Source: TWA4 sp051879195 (lineage in GTDB: Bacteria; Bacillota; Clostridia; Lachnospirales; Lachnospiraceae). From it: a stretch of 64,000 nucleotides of DNA. Below the pieces are notes generated by a model, which saw only the letters and a list, made by a program, of their open reading frames with translations, was not told the origin of the DNA and searched no databases. Within the stretch, counting starts at the first letter, position 1. Each line of letters starts with the position of its first letter. Below are positions 42,806-52,086 of the stretch, in pieces. The position numbers were made by a program, and so were the translations under genes. Location: contig JBJELO010000208.1 of assembly GCA_051879195.1 (NCBI GenBank), forward strand, positions 1 through 64,000, in the 5' to 3' direction.

Positions 42806-43819
42806 ATGGAGCAGAATTTACTTGAAGTTTTGTTGAGTACCGATTCGGTATCAGGGGAGGAATTTTCCCTGCAGGATAAACTGGAAGCATATATGAAGCC
42901 CTTCGCGGACAGCTGTGAGCGGGATGCCGTCGGGGACGGAATCTACACGGTGAAGGGTACAGAAAGCGGTCGGACCATTCTTCTGGCGGCACACATCGAT
43001 GAGATCGGTCTGATGGTCACCGGAGCAACGGAGGACGGTTTCCTGAAGGTGATCAATGTGGGCGGAATCCGTCCGCGGACCTATCCGGGGCATGGTGTGA
43101 TGATCCGCACGGAAAACGGGATTCTGTACGGAAGTGTGGTGATGAATCCTCAGACGTTTAAAAATGGAGAAATGGAAGGGAAACATCTGCTGATCGACAT
43201 CGGAGCGGTTTCAAAGGAAGAAGCATTGTCGAAGGTCCGCCCCGGAGATACGGCAGTGTTTGATGCGCAGATCCGCAGTCTGCTGAATGGACGGATCCGG
43301 GCCAGAGGCCTGGACGATAAAAGCGGTGTTTATGCCATTATGGAAGCACTGAAGCGGGTCGGTCAGCAGGAGTCTGTCAATACCGTCATGGCAGCTGCCA
43401 CGGCAGGAGAAGAAAACAGCAAACATGGCGCCAGATGGGTTGCCGAGAGAAAGCGGCCTGATGAAGCCATCATTGTGGATGTAACCTATACCAGCGATTA
43501 CGACGGCATGCGGGACGCGGAATGGGGCGAGGTATCTCTGGGAAAAGGCCCGGTCCTCTGCATCAATTCCATCTGTGACAAAACCATGAACCGTACTCTG
43601 ATGAAAATTGCAGAACAGGAAGGGATTCCCTGTCAGCTGGAGGTCAGCTCCGGGCGAAGCTGCACCGATGCGGATGAAATTCATTTTGCCGCAGACGGAA
43701 TTCCGGTGGCTCTGGTGTCGATTCCACTGCGCTATATGCATACGCCTGCGGAAACAGCGGATCTGCAGGATCTGGAAAATACGATCCGGCTGCTGACGGC
43801 GTATCTGATGCAGTCCTGA
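42806..43819 (+). CDS. M42-family metallopeptidase (glutamyl aminopeptidase/endoglucanase-like)
   Basis: 337 residues. Metal and catalytic motifs: LLAAHIDEIGLMV (His ligand), RGLDDKSGVYA (bridging Asp), ATAGEENSKHGAR (Glu base and ligand), and a late YMHTPAE His. M42 enzymes form large oligomers that trim peptides from the N-terminus; the family was also misnamed endoglucanase. It lies between the LacI gene and an FGGY kinase on one strand, about 20 and 117 bp apart. Confidence 0.9.
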   Translation: MEQNLLEVLLSTDSVSGEEFSLQDKLEAYMKPFADSCERDAVGDGIYTVKGTESGRTILLAAHIDEIGLMVTGATEDGFLKVINVGGIRPRTYPGHGVMIRTENGILYGSVVMNPQTFKNGEMEGKHLLIDIGAVSKEEALSKVRPGDTAVFDAQIRSLLNGRIRARGLDDKSGVYAIMEALKRVGQQESVNTVMAAATAGEENSKHGARWVAERKRPDEAIIVDVTYTSDYDGMRDAEWGEVSLGKGPVLCINSICDKTMNRTLMKIAEQEGIPCQLEVSSGRSCTDADEIHFAADGIPVALVSIPLRYMHTPAETADLQDLENTIRLLTAYLMQS

Positions 43820-43936
43820 GGCAGAAAAACAGCAGAGAAAAGCAGGAAAAGATAAACGGGGGAGAAAAGCCCGGGGTAACGGGCAGCAGGAGGCAAAACA
43901 AAAGAAGCCGGATGAAACGGGGAAGGGAAACGATTT

Positions 43937-45487
43937 ATGGCAAAGTATTATCTTGGATTTGATGCGGGGACTCAGAGTGTAAAGGTGGCTGTTTACAGAG
44001 AGGATATGGTGTGTGTGGCATCGTCTTCTTCACCCACTACTCTGACGTATCCGCATCCGGGCTGGGTCAGCATGGATGTGGATGAATATCTGGAGCTGGC
44101 GGTAAAGGGCATGGCGGAGTGTGCAGAGCAGATGCGCAGGCAGGGACTGGATCCGGCGGATGTGCAGGCGATTATGGGGGACGGCATTATCTGTGGAATC
44201 GCCGGTGTGGATGCGGACGGCAATGCCATAACGCCTTACATCAATTATCTGGATTCCAGAACACAGGAGGACGAACTGCTCATCAACAGCTGGGATCTTG
44301 ATATCTGGGGGCGCGAGACGGGCAATCCGGAGGCAAAATGCATGTTTCCCGCTTTATTTGCCAGATGGTTTCTGAAAAACAGCGAAGCCTTTCAGGAGAG
44401 AGGGGTGAAATTCATTCACAATGCTCCCTATGTGCTGGCGCACCTGGCCGGACTGAAGGCAGATGACATGTTTATCGACTGGGGAACCGTGTCAGGCTGG
44501 GGGCTTGGCTATAAAGTGGAGGAAAAATGCTGGTCGGGCGAGCAGCTGTCCATTCTTGGTATTCCGGAAAACATGATGCCGAAAATCGTGAAGCCCTGGG
44601 ATATCATCGGTCATCTGACAGAAGAAATGGCAGAAAAAACCGGTTTTCCCGCTGGAATTCCCATCTGCGGCGGTGCAGGCGATACCATGCAGTCCATGCT
44701 GGGCAGCGGCAATATGGAAGCCGGGCAGGCGGTGGATGTGGCCGGAACCTGCGCCATGTTCTGCGTCTCCACAAAGGGAATCATACCGGAACTGAGCAGA
44801 AAGGGAGCGGGGCTGATTTTCAACAGCGGAACGCTGCCGGACACTTATTTTTACTGGGGATATATCCGTACCGGCGGACTGGCGCTTCGGTGGTATAAGG
44901 ATAACATCTGCAGACAGGAAAAGGACGGCAGCTACTATCAGGTACTGAGCAGTCAGGCAGCACAGGTGCCGGCGGGATCAGGCGGTGTCCTGTTCCTGCC
45001 GTATCTTACCGGCGGTACCAACGATATCAGAGAAGCCACCGGCTGCTTCCTGAATGTGACGCTTGACACCGACCAGGCTGTTCTGTGGCGCGCTGTGTTG
45101 GAAGCAATCGGCTACGATTACATGGAGATTACAAAGCGGTATCGAAGTGCAGGCGTGGACATGAGCCGGATCACCATCACGGAAGGCGGCAGCCGGGATG
45201 AACTCTGGAACCAGATGAAATCCGATATGCTGGACAGCGAGGTCATTACCCTGAAAAATGCCGGCGGAGCGGTGGTTACCAACTGTCTCTTTGGTGCATA
45301 TGCCCTGGGCCACATCACCGATATCCATGCAGCCCTGAAGGACAATCTGGAAATCAAACGGCTGTATCACACCAGCCGGGAAAATCATGAATTTTACGAA
45401 AAGCAGTATCAATTCAGGGATAAACTGATCCGCCAGGATATGCGGAATGTCTTCCGGACGCTGAAAATGATGCAGGGTAATGTATAA
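43937..45487 (+). CDS. FGGY-family carbohydrate kinase
   Basis: 516 residues. ASKHA fold: phosphate 1 loop GFDAGTQSVKVAVY at the start, YINYLDSRTQEDE substrate region, CGGAGDTMQSMLGSG, and ITEGGSRDELWNQMKSDMLDSEVI near the C-terminus (FGGY signature 2 region with xylulokinase-like GG). It phosphorylates a pentulose, polyol or related sugar; the exact substrate is not evident, xylulose being the default guess. Same-strand neighbours: LacI, M42 peptidase. Confidence 0.9.
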   Translation: MAKYYLGFDAGTQSVKVAVYREDMVCVASSSSPTTLTYPHPGWVSMDVDEYLELAVKGMAECAEQMRRQGLDPADVQAIMGDGIICGIAGVDADGNAITPYINYLDSRTQEDELLINSWDLDIWGRETGNPEAKCMFPALFARWFLKNSEAFQERGVKFIHNAPYVLAHLAGLKADDMFIDWGTVSGWGLGYKVEEKCWSGEQLSILGIPENMMPKIVKPWDIIGHLTEEMAEKTGFPAGIPICGGAGDTMQSMLGSGNMEAGQAVDVAGTCAMFCVSTKGIIPELSRKGAGLIFNSGTLPDTYFYWGYIRTGGLALRWYKDNICRQEKDGSYYQVLSSQAAQVPAGSGGVLFLPYLTGGTNDIREATGCFLNVTLDTDQAVLWRAVLEAIGYDYMEITKRYRSAGVDMSRITITEGGSRDELWNQMKSDMLDSEVITLKNAGGAVVTNCLFGAYALGHITDIHAALKDNLEIKRLYHTSRENHEFYEKQYQFRDKLIRQDMRNVFRTLKMMQGNV

Positions 45488-45493
45488 TTCAGG

Positions 45494-45565
45494 ACAAATT
45501 TTACAAAGATATTTGATGGAAACGGTATTGAATTAAATCCGGCAGAGCTTTACAATAAGTGGTAA
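45494..45565 (+). pseudogene. Possible C-terminal gene remnant (23 codons)
   Basis: An open frame without start reads TNFTKIFDGNGIELNPAEL then YNKW and TAA, in the 99 bp between the kinase and the M20 gene. It looks protein-like and may be the tail of a deleted gene, but it is too short to name. Confidence 0.25.
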
Positions 45566-45586
45566 AAACGAAAAGGAGACAATGCC

Positions 45587-46813
45587 ATGAAAGCGGATCA
45601 GTTAATGGAAGAGGCTTCACAGCTGAAGGAAACGATTATTTCAAACAGAAGATATCTGCATAGTCATCCGGAGACGGGTTTTGATTTAAATGAGACAAAG
45701 GCTTATGTGAAACAGGAGCTTATTGATATGGGCTATGAGCCTGTGGAATGCGGCAGGGCCGGTCTGGTTGCCCTTGCCGGTGGCAAAAAGGAAGGAAAGG
45801 TATTTATGCTCCGGGCTGATATGGATGCGCTGCCCATCAGAGAAGAGGCCGATGTTGATTTTGCATCGGACAATGGCAGAATGCATGCATGCGGACATGA
45901 TATGCATACTTCCATGCTGCTGGGAGCGGCAAGACTGCTGAAGCAGCATGAGGATGAAATCGAGGGTACCATCAAGCTGATGTTCCAGCCTGCGGAAGAA
46001 ATCTTTGAAGGCTCACATGATATGATTGAAGACGGGCTGTTGAAAAATCCTGATGTGGATTCTGCTCTGATGATCCATGTTATGGCAGGGATGCCTTTCC
46101 CAGCGGGAACGGTGGTCGTGTCATCTCCCGGTGTCAGCGCGCCGGCAGCGGATATTTTCCGGATTAAAGTTAAGGGAAAAGGCTGTCACGGTTCCATGCC
46201 CAATACGGGGATTGATCCGCTGAATGCGGCTGCACACATTCTGATTGCGCTGCAGGAGATCAATACCAGAGAGCTGTCTGTTATGGATCAGGCGGTTCTG
46301 ACCATTGGCAGCATGAATGCCGGTACTGCACCCAATGTGATTCCCGATGTGGTTACCATGGGCGGCAGTCTTCGTACCTATGACGGTGAAGTCCGCGATT
46401 ATATTAAGACACGTCTGGTGGAAATCGCTGAAGGAGTGGCAAAAACCTTTCGCGCAGAGGCAGAGGTCACCTTTACCAGCGGCTGCCCCACTCTGGTGAA
46501 TGATAAAGAAATGTCACTAAGCTGTGAGAAATATGTCAAAGAGCTTCTGGGACCGGGAAAATCCTTCTCTGTTGCTGAGCTGAATGCCATGAGCGGCGGC
46601 GGAAGCTCCTCCAAATCGGCAGGTTCCGAGGACTTTGCCTACGTAAGCCAGGAAGTACCTTCCGTCATGCTTGCACTGGCAGCAGGCCAGCCGGATAAAG
46701 GATACTGCTATCCGCAGCATCACCCCATGGTGAAATTTGATGAGGAAGCACTGGCAGCGGGAAGCGCCGTGTACGCTTATACGGCAATGCGCTGGCTGGA
46801 AGAGCATAAATAA
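45587..46813 (+). CDS. M20D-family amidohydrolase (aminoacylase/hippurate hydrolase type)
   Basis: 408 residues. LRADMDALPIREEADV, the HACGHDMHTSMLLGAARLL metal site, LMFQPAEEIFEGSHDMIEDG and HHPMVKFDEEAL match the IAA-amino acid hydrolase/hippuricase group, with a lid domain at about 190-310. It removes acyl groups from N-acyl amino acids or peptides. ATG after AAAGGAGA. Followed by a thioesterase gene 66 bp downstream. Confidence 0.93.
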   Translation: MKADQLMEEASQLKETIISNRRYLHSHPETGFDLNETKAYVKQELIDMGYEPVECGRAGLVALAGGKKEGKVFMLRADMDALPIREEADVDFASDNGRMHACGHDMHTSMLLGAARLLKQHEDEIEGTIKLMFQPAEEIFEGSHDMIEDGLLKNPDVDSALMIHVMAGMPFPAGTVVVSSPGVSAPAADIFRIKVKGKGCHGSMPNTGIDPLNAAAHILIALQEINTRELSVMDQAVLTIGSMNAGTAPNVIPDVVTMGGSLRTYDGEVRDYIKTRLVEIAEGVAKTFRAEAEVTFTSGCPTLVNDKEMSLSCEKYVKELLGPGKSFSVAELNAMSGGGSSSKSAGSEDFAYVSQEVPSVMLALAAGQPDKGYCYPQHHPMVKFDEEALAAGSAVYAYTAMRWLEEHK

Positions 46814-46879
46814 AAAAGCATAAGAGGCGTATAGAATATAGACAGAAAATATAAAATTTAATAGAAGGAACATCAGAGT

Positions 46880-47314
46880 ATGCAGGAAATTAAACCCTAT
46901 GAGCACAGGGTGCAGTATTACGAAACGGACCAGATGGGTATTGTTCATCATTCCAACTATATCCGCTGGTTCGAGGAAGCGCGGACATTTATCCTGGAGG
47001 AAATGGGCTTCGGATACAAAAAGATGGAGGAATGCGGTGTGCTCAGCCCCGTGCTGGCGGTCAGCGCCGAGTATAAAACCATGACCCATTACGCGGATGC
47101 TGTGCTGATTCATGTGAAAGTTGTTTCCTACAACGGAATCAAGCTGCAGCTGGCGTACACCATCGAGGATAAGGAAACGCACGAGGTGCGCTGCACCGGA
47201 GAAACACGCCACTGCTTTTTAAGTAAAGAAGGACGGCCGCTGTCACTGAAACGGTCATTCCCGGAGATTCACGGGATATTTGAAGTCATGCTGGAACAGG
47301 AAAGTTTTGTGTAA
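46880..47314 (+). CDS. Acyl-CoA thioesterase, YbgC/4HBT hotdog family
   Basis: 144 residues, single hotdog domain. YYETDQMGIVHHSNYIRWFEEARTFILEEMGFGYKKMEECGVLSPV contains the catalytic Asp region (TDQMGIVHHSNY) typical of 4-hydroxybenzoyl-CoA thioesterase-like proteins. The acyl-CoA substrate is unknown. Its end is followed within 8 bp by an inverted fragment of the 71-bp repeat. Confidence 0.92.
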   Translation: MQEIKPYEHRVQYYETDQMGIVHHSNYIRWFEEARTFILEEMGFGYKKMEECGVLSPVLAVSAEYKTMTHYADAVLIHVKVVSYNGIKLQLAYTIEDKETHEVRCTGETRHCFLSKEGRPLSLKRSFPEIHGIFEVMLEQESFV

Positions 47315-47321
47315 ATCTGCC

Positions 47322-47340
47322 TGGCTCTGAACAGTAACTA
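47322..47340 (-). repeat. Terminal fragment of the 71-bp repeat, inverted
   Basis: On the minus strand this reads TAGTTACTGTTCAGAGCCA, identical to the first 19 bases of both full copies. The remaining 52 bases are absent. Confidence 0.75.
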
Positions 47341-47349
47341 AAATAATGA

Positions 47350-47378
47350 TTGACAGTTCTGAGAATCGGTGTTATCTT
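47350..47378 (+). promoter_or_regulatory. Promoter of the T-box/thrS transcript
   Basis: TTGACA (47350-47355), 17-bp spacer, TATCTT (47373-47378), just upstream of the T-box leader. Confidence 0.75.
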
Positions 47379-47384
47379 TAAAAA

Positions 47385-47692
47385 CGATAACATAAGAAAA
47401 GCAATGACGGAAAAGAGTAGTTTGCAGGAAACATCCAGAGAGAGCAGCAGAAGGTGGAAGCTGTTTATGCGGAATGCTTACGAAAACCATTCCGGAGCTG
47501 CAGTGCCTAAGGTGTGATCGGGATTCTGTTTGTACAGTTTTCTCTGTAGAATGTTTCTTTTCATAACTGTTAAGTGCTGCCGTATGCCTGCGTTAAAGGA
47601 TAGGATTTGCTGGAATCTGAAGTGAAAAGTTAAGGTGGAACCGTGCTGTATGCACCCTTGGATATGCCATTGGTATGTCCCGGGGTGCTTTT
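47385..47692 (+). promoter_or_regulatory. T-box riboswitch leader of threonyl-tRNA synthetase
   Basis: The conserved T-box sequence TAAGGTGGAACCGTG is at 47631-47645. The competing terminator follows: GCACCC (47652-47657) with GGGTGC (47683-47688), then TTTTCTT. Upstream, an AGAGAG-containing arm and a large stem-loop (47430-47510) match stem I; ACC in GAAAACCATTCC (47486-47488) is a plausible threonine specifier. Uncharged tRNA-Thr would stabilise the antiterminator and turn the gene on. The leader extends to about 120 bp before the chosen start. Confidence 0.9.
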
Positions 47693-47814
47693 CTTATGTT
47701 ACTGAAAAAGTGTTGTATTCACAGATTCATCATGAAAGAGAGCGCTGATAGAACATGATGAAAGGCAGACGGGCAGTTTTTGGCACTGCCGTCAGGCAGA
47801 AAGGAGCATGGGAA

Positions 47815-49593
47815 ATGAAAGTTTTACAAAGTAGCGGCCACATAACGGAAGAAGTATTTGAAGGAGCAGAGATCAGATTTGAGGAGGCCCGCGGAAGGCA
47901 GGCGTTCTGGCATACCAGCGCACATGTGCTGGCACAGGCTGTAAAAAGATTGTATCCGGACACAAAATGTGCCATCGGGCCGGCAGTGGAAAACGGATTT
48001 TATTATGATTTTGAATTCGGTTTTCATTTTACAGATGAGCATCTGAAGGCGGTTGAGGCGGAAATGAGACGAATCGTCAGGGAATCGCTGTCGCTGCAGG
48101 TGTCTGAGGTGAGCAGGGAAGAAGCCCTTTCCTGTATGGAACATGCAGGTGAAAGTTATAAAGTGGAAATGATCCGTGAACTGCCGGAAGAAGAAACGAT
48201 TACTTTTTACAGGCAGGGCAATTATGTGGAATTCTGTGCCGGTCCCCACATTTCCAATACCTGTCAGATCAAGGCATTTAAACTGCTGTCGGTTGCCGGT
48301 GCATACTGGCGGGGCAGTGAAAAGAACAGAATGCTTACCAGAATTTACGGAATTTCTTTTCCGAAAGCTTCCCTGCTGGAGCAGCATCTGCGGATGCTGG
48401 AGGAGGCAAAACTGAGGGATCACAGAAAGCTGGGAAAGGAACTGGGACTGTTCACACTGATGGAAGAAGGTCCGGGATTTCCCTTTTTCCTGCCTAAAGG
48501 GATGATTCTGAAAAATCTTCTGATCGATTACTGGAGACAGATTCATGAGAGGGAGGGTTATCAGGAAATTTCCACACCCATGATGCTGAACCGCGGTCTG
48601 TGGGAGACCTCCGGGCACTGGGATCATTATCGTGAAAACATGTATACAACCGTCATTGATGATACGGATTTTGTCGTCAAGCCCATGAACTGTCCCGGCG
48701 GCATGCTGGTATACAAGATGCAGCCCCGGTCCTACAGGGAACTGCCGCTGCGTCTGGGAGAGCTGGGACTTGTGCACCGGCATGAGAAATCCGGGCAGCT
48801 GCACGGACTTATGCGGGTCAGATGCTTTACTCAGGATGATGCCCATATTTTCATGACACAGGATCAGATCATGGGGGAAATTCAGCGGATCGTAAAACTC
48901 ATCGATGAAGTGTACAGCAGATTCGGTTTTCAGTATTTTGTGGAGCTTTCCACAAAGCCGGAAAACAGCGTGGGAAGTGATGAGGACTGGGAAACAGCAA
49001 CGGCAGCCCTGGAAAGTGCCATGAAGGCCATGGATATGGAATATCGTGTCAACGAAGGTGACGGCGCATTTTATGGTCCGAAGCTGGATTTCCATCTGAA
49101 GGATTCCATCGGAAGAACCTGGCAGTGCGGAACCATACAGCTTGATTTCCAGCTGCCGGCACGTTTTCAGGCAGAGTATACCGGTGCGGATGGTGAGAAA
49201 CACCGCCCCATCATGATCCATCGCGTAGTGTTTGGCTCCATCGAGCGCTTTATGGGAATTCTGATCGAGCATTATGCCGGAAAATTTCCTGTCTGGCTGT
49301 CACCGGTGCAGGTAAAAATACTGCCCGTATCCGGAAAATACCTGCAGTACAGCAATGAAATTGCCGGTCAGCTGAGAGCACAGGGAATCCGGGTCGAAAT
49401 CGATGAAAGGGATGAAAAACTGGGTTACAAAATCAGAGAAGCCCGCCTGGACAAGGTTCCCTACATGATTATACTGGGGGAAAAGGAACAGGCCGGCGGA
49501 ACCGTATCTGTCAGACAAAGAGACGCGGAGCCCGGTCAGCAGGATATGGGCGAAATGACACCCGGAGCATTTGCAGAAATGATACTGGGATGA
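47815..49593 (+). CDS. thrS: Threonyl-tRNA synthetase lacking the TGS domain
   Basis: 592 residues. Editing domain motifs HTSAH (His33, His37) and FCAGPH are intact. Class II core: KPMNCPGGML (zinc Cys), LVHRHEKSGQLHGLMRVRCFTQDDAHIF (motif 2), IHRVVFGSIERFMGILIEHY (motif 3, zinc His). A C-terminal anticodon-binding domain follows. The first editing His is at 33 instead of about 73 in standard enzymes, so the N-terminal TGS domain is missing. AAGGAG at 47801-47806 selects ATG 47815; starting at 47755 would add only 20 residues, still no TGS. Controlled by a T-box. Confidence 0.93.
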   Translation: MKVLQSSGHITEEVFEGAEIRFEEARGRQAFWHTSAHVLAQAVKRLYPDTKCAIGPAVENGFYYDFEFGFHFTDEHLKAVEAEMRRIVRESLSLQVSEVSREEALSCMEHAGESYKVEMIRELPEEETITFYRQGNYVEFCAGPHISNTCQIKAFKLLSVAGAYWRGSEKNRMLTRIYGISFPKASLLEQHLRMLEEAKLRDHRKLGKELGLFTLMEEGPGFPFFLPKGMILKNLLIDYWRQIHEREGYQEISTPMMLNRGLWETSGHWDHYRENMYTTVIDDTDFVVKPMNCPGGMLVYKMQPRSYRELPLRLGELGLVHRHEKSGQLHGLMRVRCFTQDDAHIFMTQDQIMGEIQRIVKLIDEVYSRFGFQYFVELSTKPENSVGSDEDWETATAALESAMKAMDMEYRVNEGDGAFYGPKLDFHLKDSIGRTWQCGTIQLDFQLPARFQAEYTGADGEKHRPIMIHRVVFGSIERFMGILIEHYAGKFPVWLSPVQVKILPVSGKYLQYSNEIAGQLRAQGIRVEIDERDEKLGYKIREARLDKVPYMIILGEKEQAGGTVSVRQRDAEPGQQDMGEMTPGAFAEMILG

Positions 49594-49676
49594 GGCAGAC
49601 TGCAGGCTGTATATTGTAATGCTGTATGTTGTATGCCTGGGCCTGCTGTACGATTGCTGCCGGCTCGGTGATCGGA

Positions 49677-50243
49677 TTATTCTTTCCCTCTGCATACCGC
49701 TCCGGCCAGACCGAGAATGACTTCTGTTTCTTCTGCAGGAGGGATTCGGCCGGAGTCATTAATCCAGTCCTGAAGAACTTTATAGCTGCCATGAATCACA
49801 AATGAGATTGTGGCAGCTTTTTTCTTTTCATTATGAATACCGTCCAGTGCCGTGTCCAGCATTTCTTCGATTTTCGGCAGTGAAAAAAGCCGTTCTGCGA
49901 ATGTCTCATCGATGTTGTTATTGATCAGCATGGAGGAAAGTTCCAGATTGTCTTCCATGAACTGCAGCACAAAGGTAACACGGCTGTGAACGCTTTCTCT
50001 GTCCTGCACATCTGCATTTTCCAGGTTTTTTGCAATTTCATTCAGATAATCGGAACCGATTTCCGCCAGCACTTCATACTGGCTTCCATAATGATTGTAG
50101 AATGTGGTCCGGTTGATTCCCGCATTTTCGCACAGCTCCCGGATGGATATTCTGTGTATGCTCTTTTTTTTCAGCAGTTTTAAAAAAGCGCTGTGGATCA
50201 GCTGTCTGGTCAGGGCAACGCGCTGGTTTGGTTTCGTTCCCAT
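49677..50243 (-). CDS. TetR/AcrR-family regulator
   Basis: 188 residues. HTH: RQLIHSAFLKLLKKKSIHRISIRELCENAGINRTTFYNHYGSQYEVLAEIG (about 8-58), C-terminal TetR_C_33-like ligand domain. GGAGGACC upstream of the ATG. Divergent from the TauE-kinase fusion gene; dyads in the shared upstream region are candidate operators. It probably represses that gene and itself. Confidence 0.92.
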   Translation of the reverse strand: MGTKPNQRVALTRQLIHSAFLKLLKKKSIHRISIRELCENAGINRTTFYNHYGSQYEVLAEIGSDYLNEIAKNLENADVQDRESVHSRVTFVLQFMEDNLELSSMLINNNIDETFAERLFSLPKIEEMLDTALDGIHNEKKKAATISFVIHGSYKVLQDWINDSGRIPPAEETEVILGLAGAVCRGKE

Positions 50244-50257
50244 ATGGTCCTCCGTGA

Positions 50258-50306
50258 ATTCAACACTTTCTGCTCATCTGTCGGTTGCAAATTCAACATG
50301 TGTTGA
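50258..50306. promoter_or_regulatory. TetR-type operator candidates
   Basis: TCAACA-TG-TGTTGA (50293-50306) is a perfect 6-bp inverted repeat, and a half-site ATTCAACA lies at 50258-50265. Both sit between the divergent TetR and transporter starts. Confidence 0.55.
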
Positions 50307-50436
50307 GTAAAATTATTAATAAATATCAGTTTAAGGATAAAAGCGCCGGTTGTCAAGGAAAAGCAGAAGATGCCGGAGCAGAAAACCGGGACAGAAAAAT
50401 CAAAACAGAAATCAGAGCAGAGGGAGTAAATCAGAT

Positions 50437-51987
50437 ATGGAATATTTATGGTGTTTTATCGGCGCGTTGGGTGCAGGAATCGGTACAGGGTTGGCGGGGC
50501 TGTCTGCCGCGACTGTTATGGTTCCCATTATGATTGTATTATGTCCGGCATTTTCCGGGGAAACGGGGGCTTACCATGCAACGGCTATCGCTCTTGCATC
50601 GGATATTCTGGGCTCGGCATTTACTGCTGGAATTTATATCCGGCATAAAAATGTGGATCTGAAACGGGGCTGGATCATGATGGTATGCATCATCGCCATG
50701 TGCGTCGTCGGAAGTTTTGCTGCATTTGAAGTGGGGAATGTGGTACTGGGAGGCTTTTCTCTGTTTCTCTGTGTGGGAATCGGTATCCGTTTCCTGCTGA
50801 AACCGGATACGCAGCGGGAGGAAACAGTGGCAAAAGGCGCGAAGCTGGACTGGAAAGGGATTGCAGTTTCCCTGTTTTTCGGACTTACCATCGGATTCGG
50901 TACGGGATTTGTGGGATCCGGCGGCGGCATGATGATGCTGGTGGTATTTACCGCTTTTCTGGGAATGGACCGGAAACCGGCGGTGGGGACAAGTACACTG
51001 ATCATGACATTTACAGCGCTGATTGCATTTATCAGCCATTCAATCATTGACCCCACCATTATTCTGAAAGACTGGCCCGTGCTTCTGCTGTGTATTGTGA
51101 CAGAAACGGCAGCTTCCATCATATCTGCTCAGTTTGCCAACCGGGTCAATAACCGGACGGTGGGGCTGGTGACCGGTGCCGTGCTGACGGTTCTCGGTAT
51201 CACCATGCTGGCAATTAATTACAGGAAACCGATTGCTTCCTGCGCACGGATTGTATTCAGGGGACAGGGTACTGACGGTGGACTGATCATGCAGGTACTT
51301 CGCTGCATGGGCTGGTATCTGCTGTTTATTGCCGCAATTGTAATCATGATTCTGGTGCTGCGGCTTTGTTTCCGGATATCCGGCGAGGCTGCACGGAAGC
51401 TGCTGCAGTTTCCTGCCCTGGCATCGGTTATTTTCATGCTGTATGCGGCGGAGACCTGGATTGCTGCGGTTTTATGTGCCATTGTTTTCTGTCTGGCGGT
51501 ATATCCTGTGCTTTGCATGCTGGAAAAATGGAATGGCTATTCCAATCTGTTTATGGAGCGGAAGCCGGGCGAGGTAAAAAAGAGCCTGTTTCTTCTGTTC
51601 GGAACGCATACCGCGCTGGCGGCGCTGGCCTGCGGTGTGTTGAAAATGCCGTATGTTGCCGTTACGGCAATCATTGTATGGGGGATTGGTGATACCGCCG
51701 CTGCTCTGTACGGGAAACGTTTTGGGAAACATCACGTCGGTCTGCCCCATGCAGACAATCATAAAACATGGCAAGGAACTGCAGCCATGGCAGTAACCTC
51801 TTTTATAACAGCGGTGGCCGTTCTGGCGGCAGTCAGTCCGCTTTCTGTATGGAAATGCATTCTGTTTTCCCTGATCGCAGCCCCTTTTTCCGCAGCCTCC
51901 GAACTGTATTCTCATAACGGCAATGATACCGTCACGGTACCTGTTGCGGTAGCTGCAGTGTTGGCGGTGCTTTGCATGATCGGATAA
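50437..51987 (+). CDS. TauE/SafE-like permease fused to a dolichol/phytol kinase-like membrane domain
   Basis: 516 residues. Residues about 1-255 are a TauE/SafE (TSUP) anion permease: two four-helix halves, GAGIGTGLAGLSAATVMVP and FGTGFVGSGGGMMMLVVF. After a linker, about 280-516 is a second polytopic module with WGIGDTAAALYGKRFGKHH, KTWQGTAAM and NDTVTVP near the end, the signature set of CDP-diacylglycerol-dependent dolichol/phytol kinase-like (VTE5/SEC59) proteins. The ATG at 50437 has AGGGAG at 50421. An upstream in-frame extension of 29 charged residues is rejected. No frameshift: one continuous frame. Confidence 0.85.
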   Translation: MEYLWCFIGALGAGIGTGLAGLSAATVMVPIMIVLCPAFSGETGAYHATAIALASDILGSAFTAGIYIRHKNVDLKRGWIMMVCIIAMCVVGSFAAFEVGNVVLGGFSLFLCVGIGIRFLLKPDTQREETVAKGAKLDWKGIAVSLFFGLTIGFGTGFVGSGGGMMMLVVFTAFLGMDRKPAVGTSTLIMTFTALIAFISHSIIDPTIILKDWPVLLLCIVTETAASIISAQFANRVNNRTVGLVTGAVLTVLGITMLAINYRKPIASCARIVFRGQGTDGGLIMQVLRCMGWYLLFIAAIVIMILVLRLCFRISGEAARKLLQFPALASVIFMLYAAETWIAAVLCAIVFCLAVYPVLCMLEKWNGYSNLFMERKPGEVKKSLFLLFGTHTALAALACGVLKMPYVAVTAIIVWGIGDTAAALYGKRFGKHHVGLPHADNHKTWQGTAAMAVTSFITAVAVLAAVSPLSVWKCILFSLIAAPFSAASELYSHNGNDTVTVPVAVAAVLAVLCMIG

Positions 51988-52003
51988 GAAACGGTCAAAA
52001 AAT

Positions 52004-52044
52004 AATCGCAAGCGATTGACAAAGCATGGCAGGTATCGTATAAT
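52004..52044 (+). promoter_or_regulatory. marR promoter with operator O1
   Basis: Operator AATCGCAAGCGATT (52004-52017) overlaps the -35 TTGACA (52016-52021); 17 bp later TATAAT (52039-52044). The identical 14-mer recurs at 52633 before the MATE gene. Confidence 0.9.
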
Positions 52045-52086
52045 TACTTCTGTGAAAGCAGATCAGTACAGAAAGCAGGTGAATGT

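Noticed and set aside
47824..49272. 482-codon minus-strand frame opposite thrS
   Set aside because: Lacks any recognisable domain and is fully contained in a strongly supported synthetase gene.
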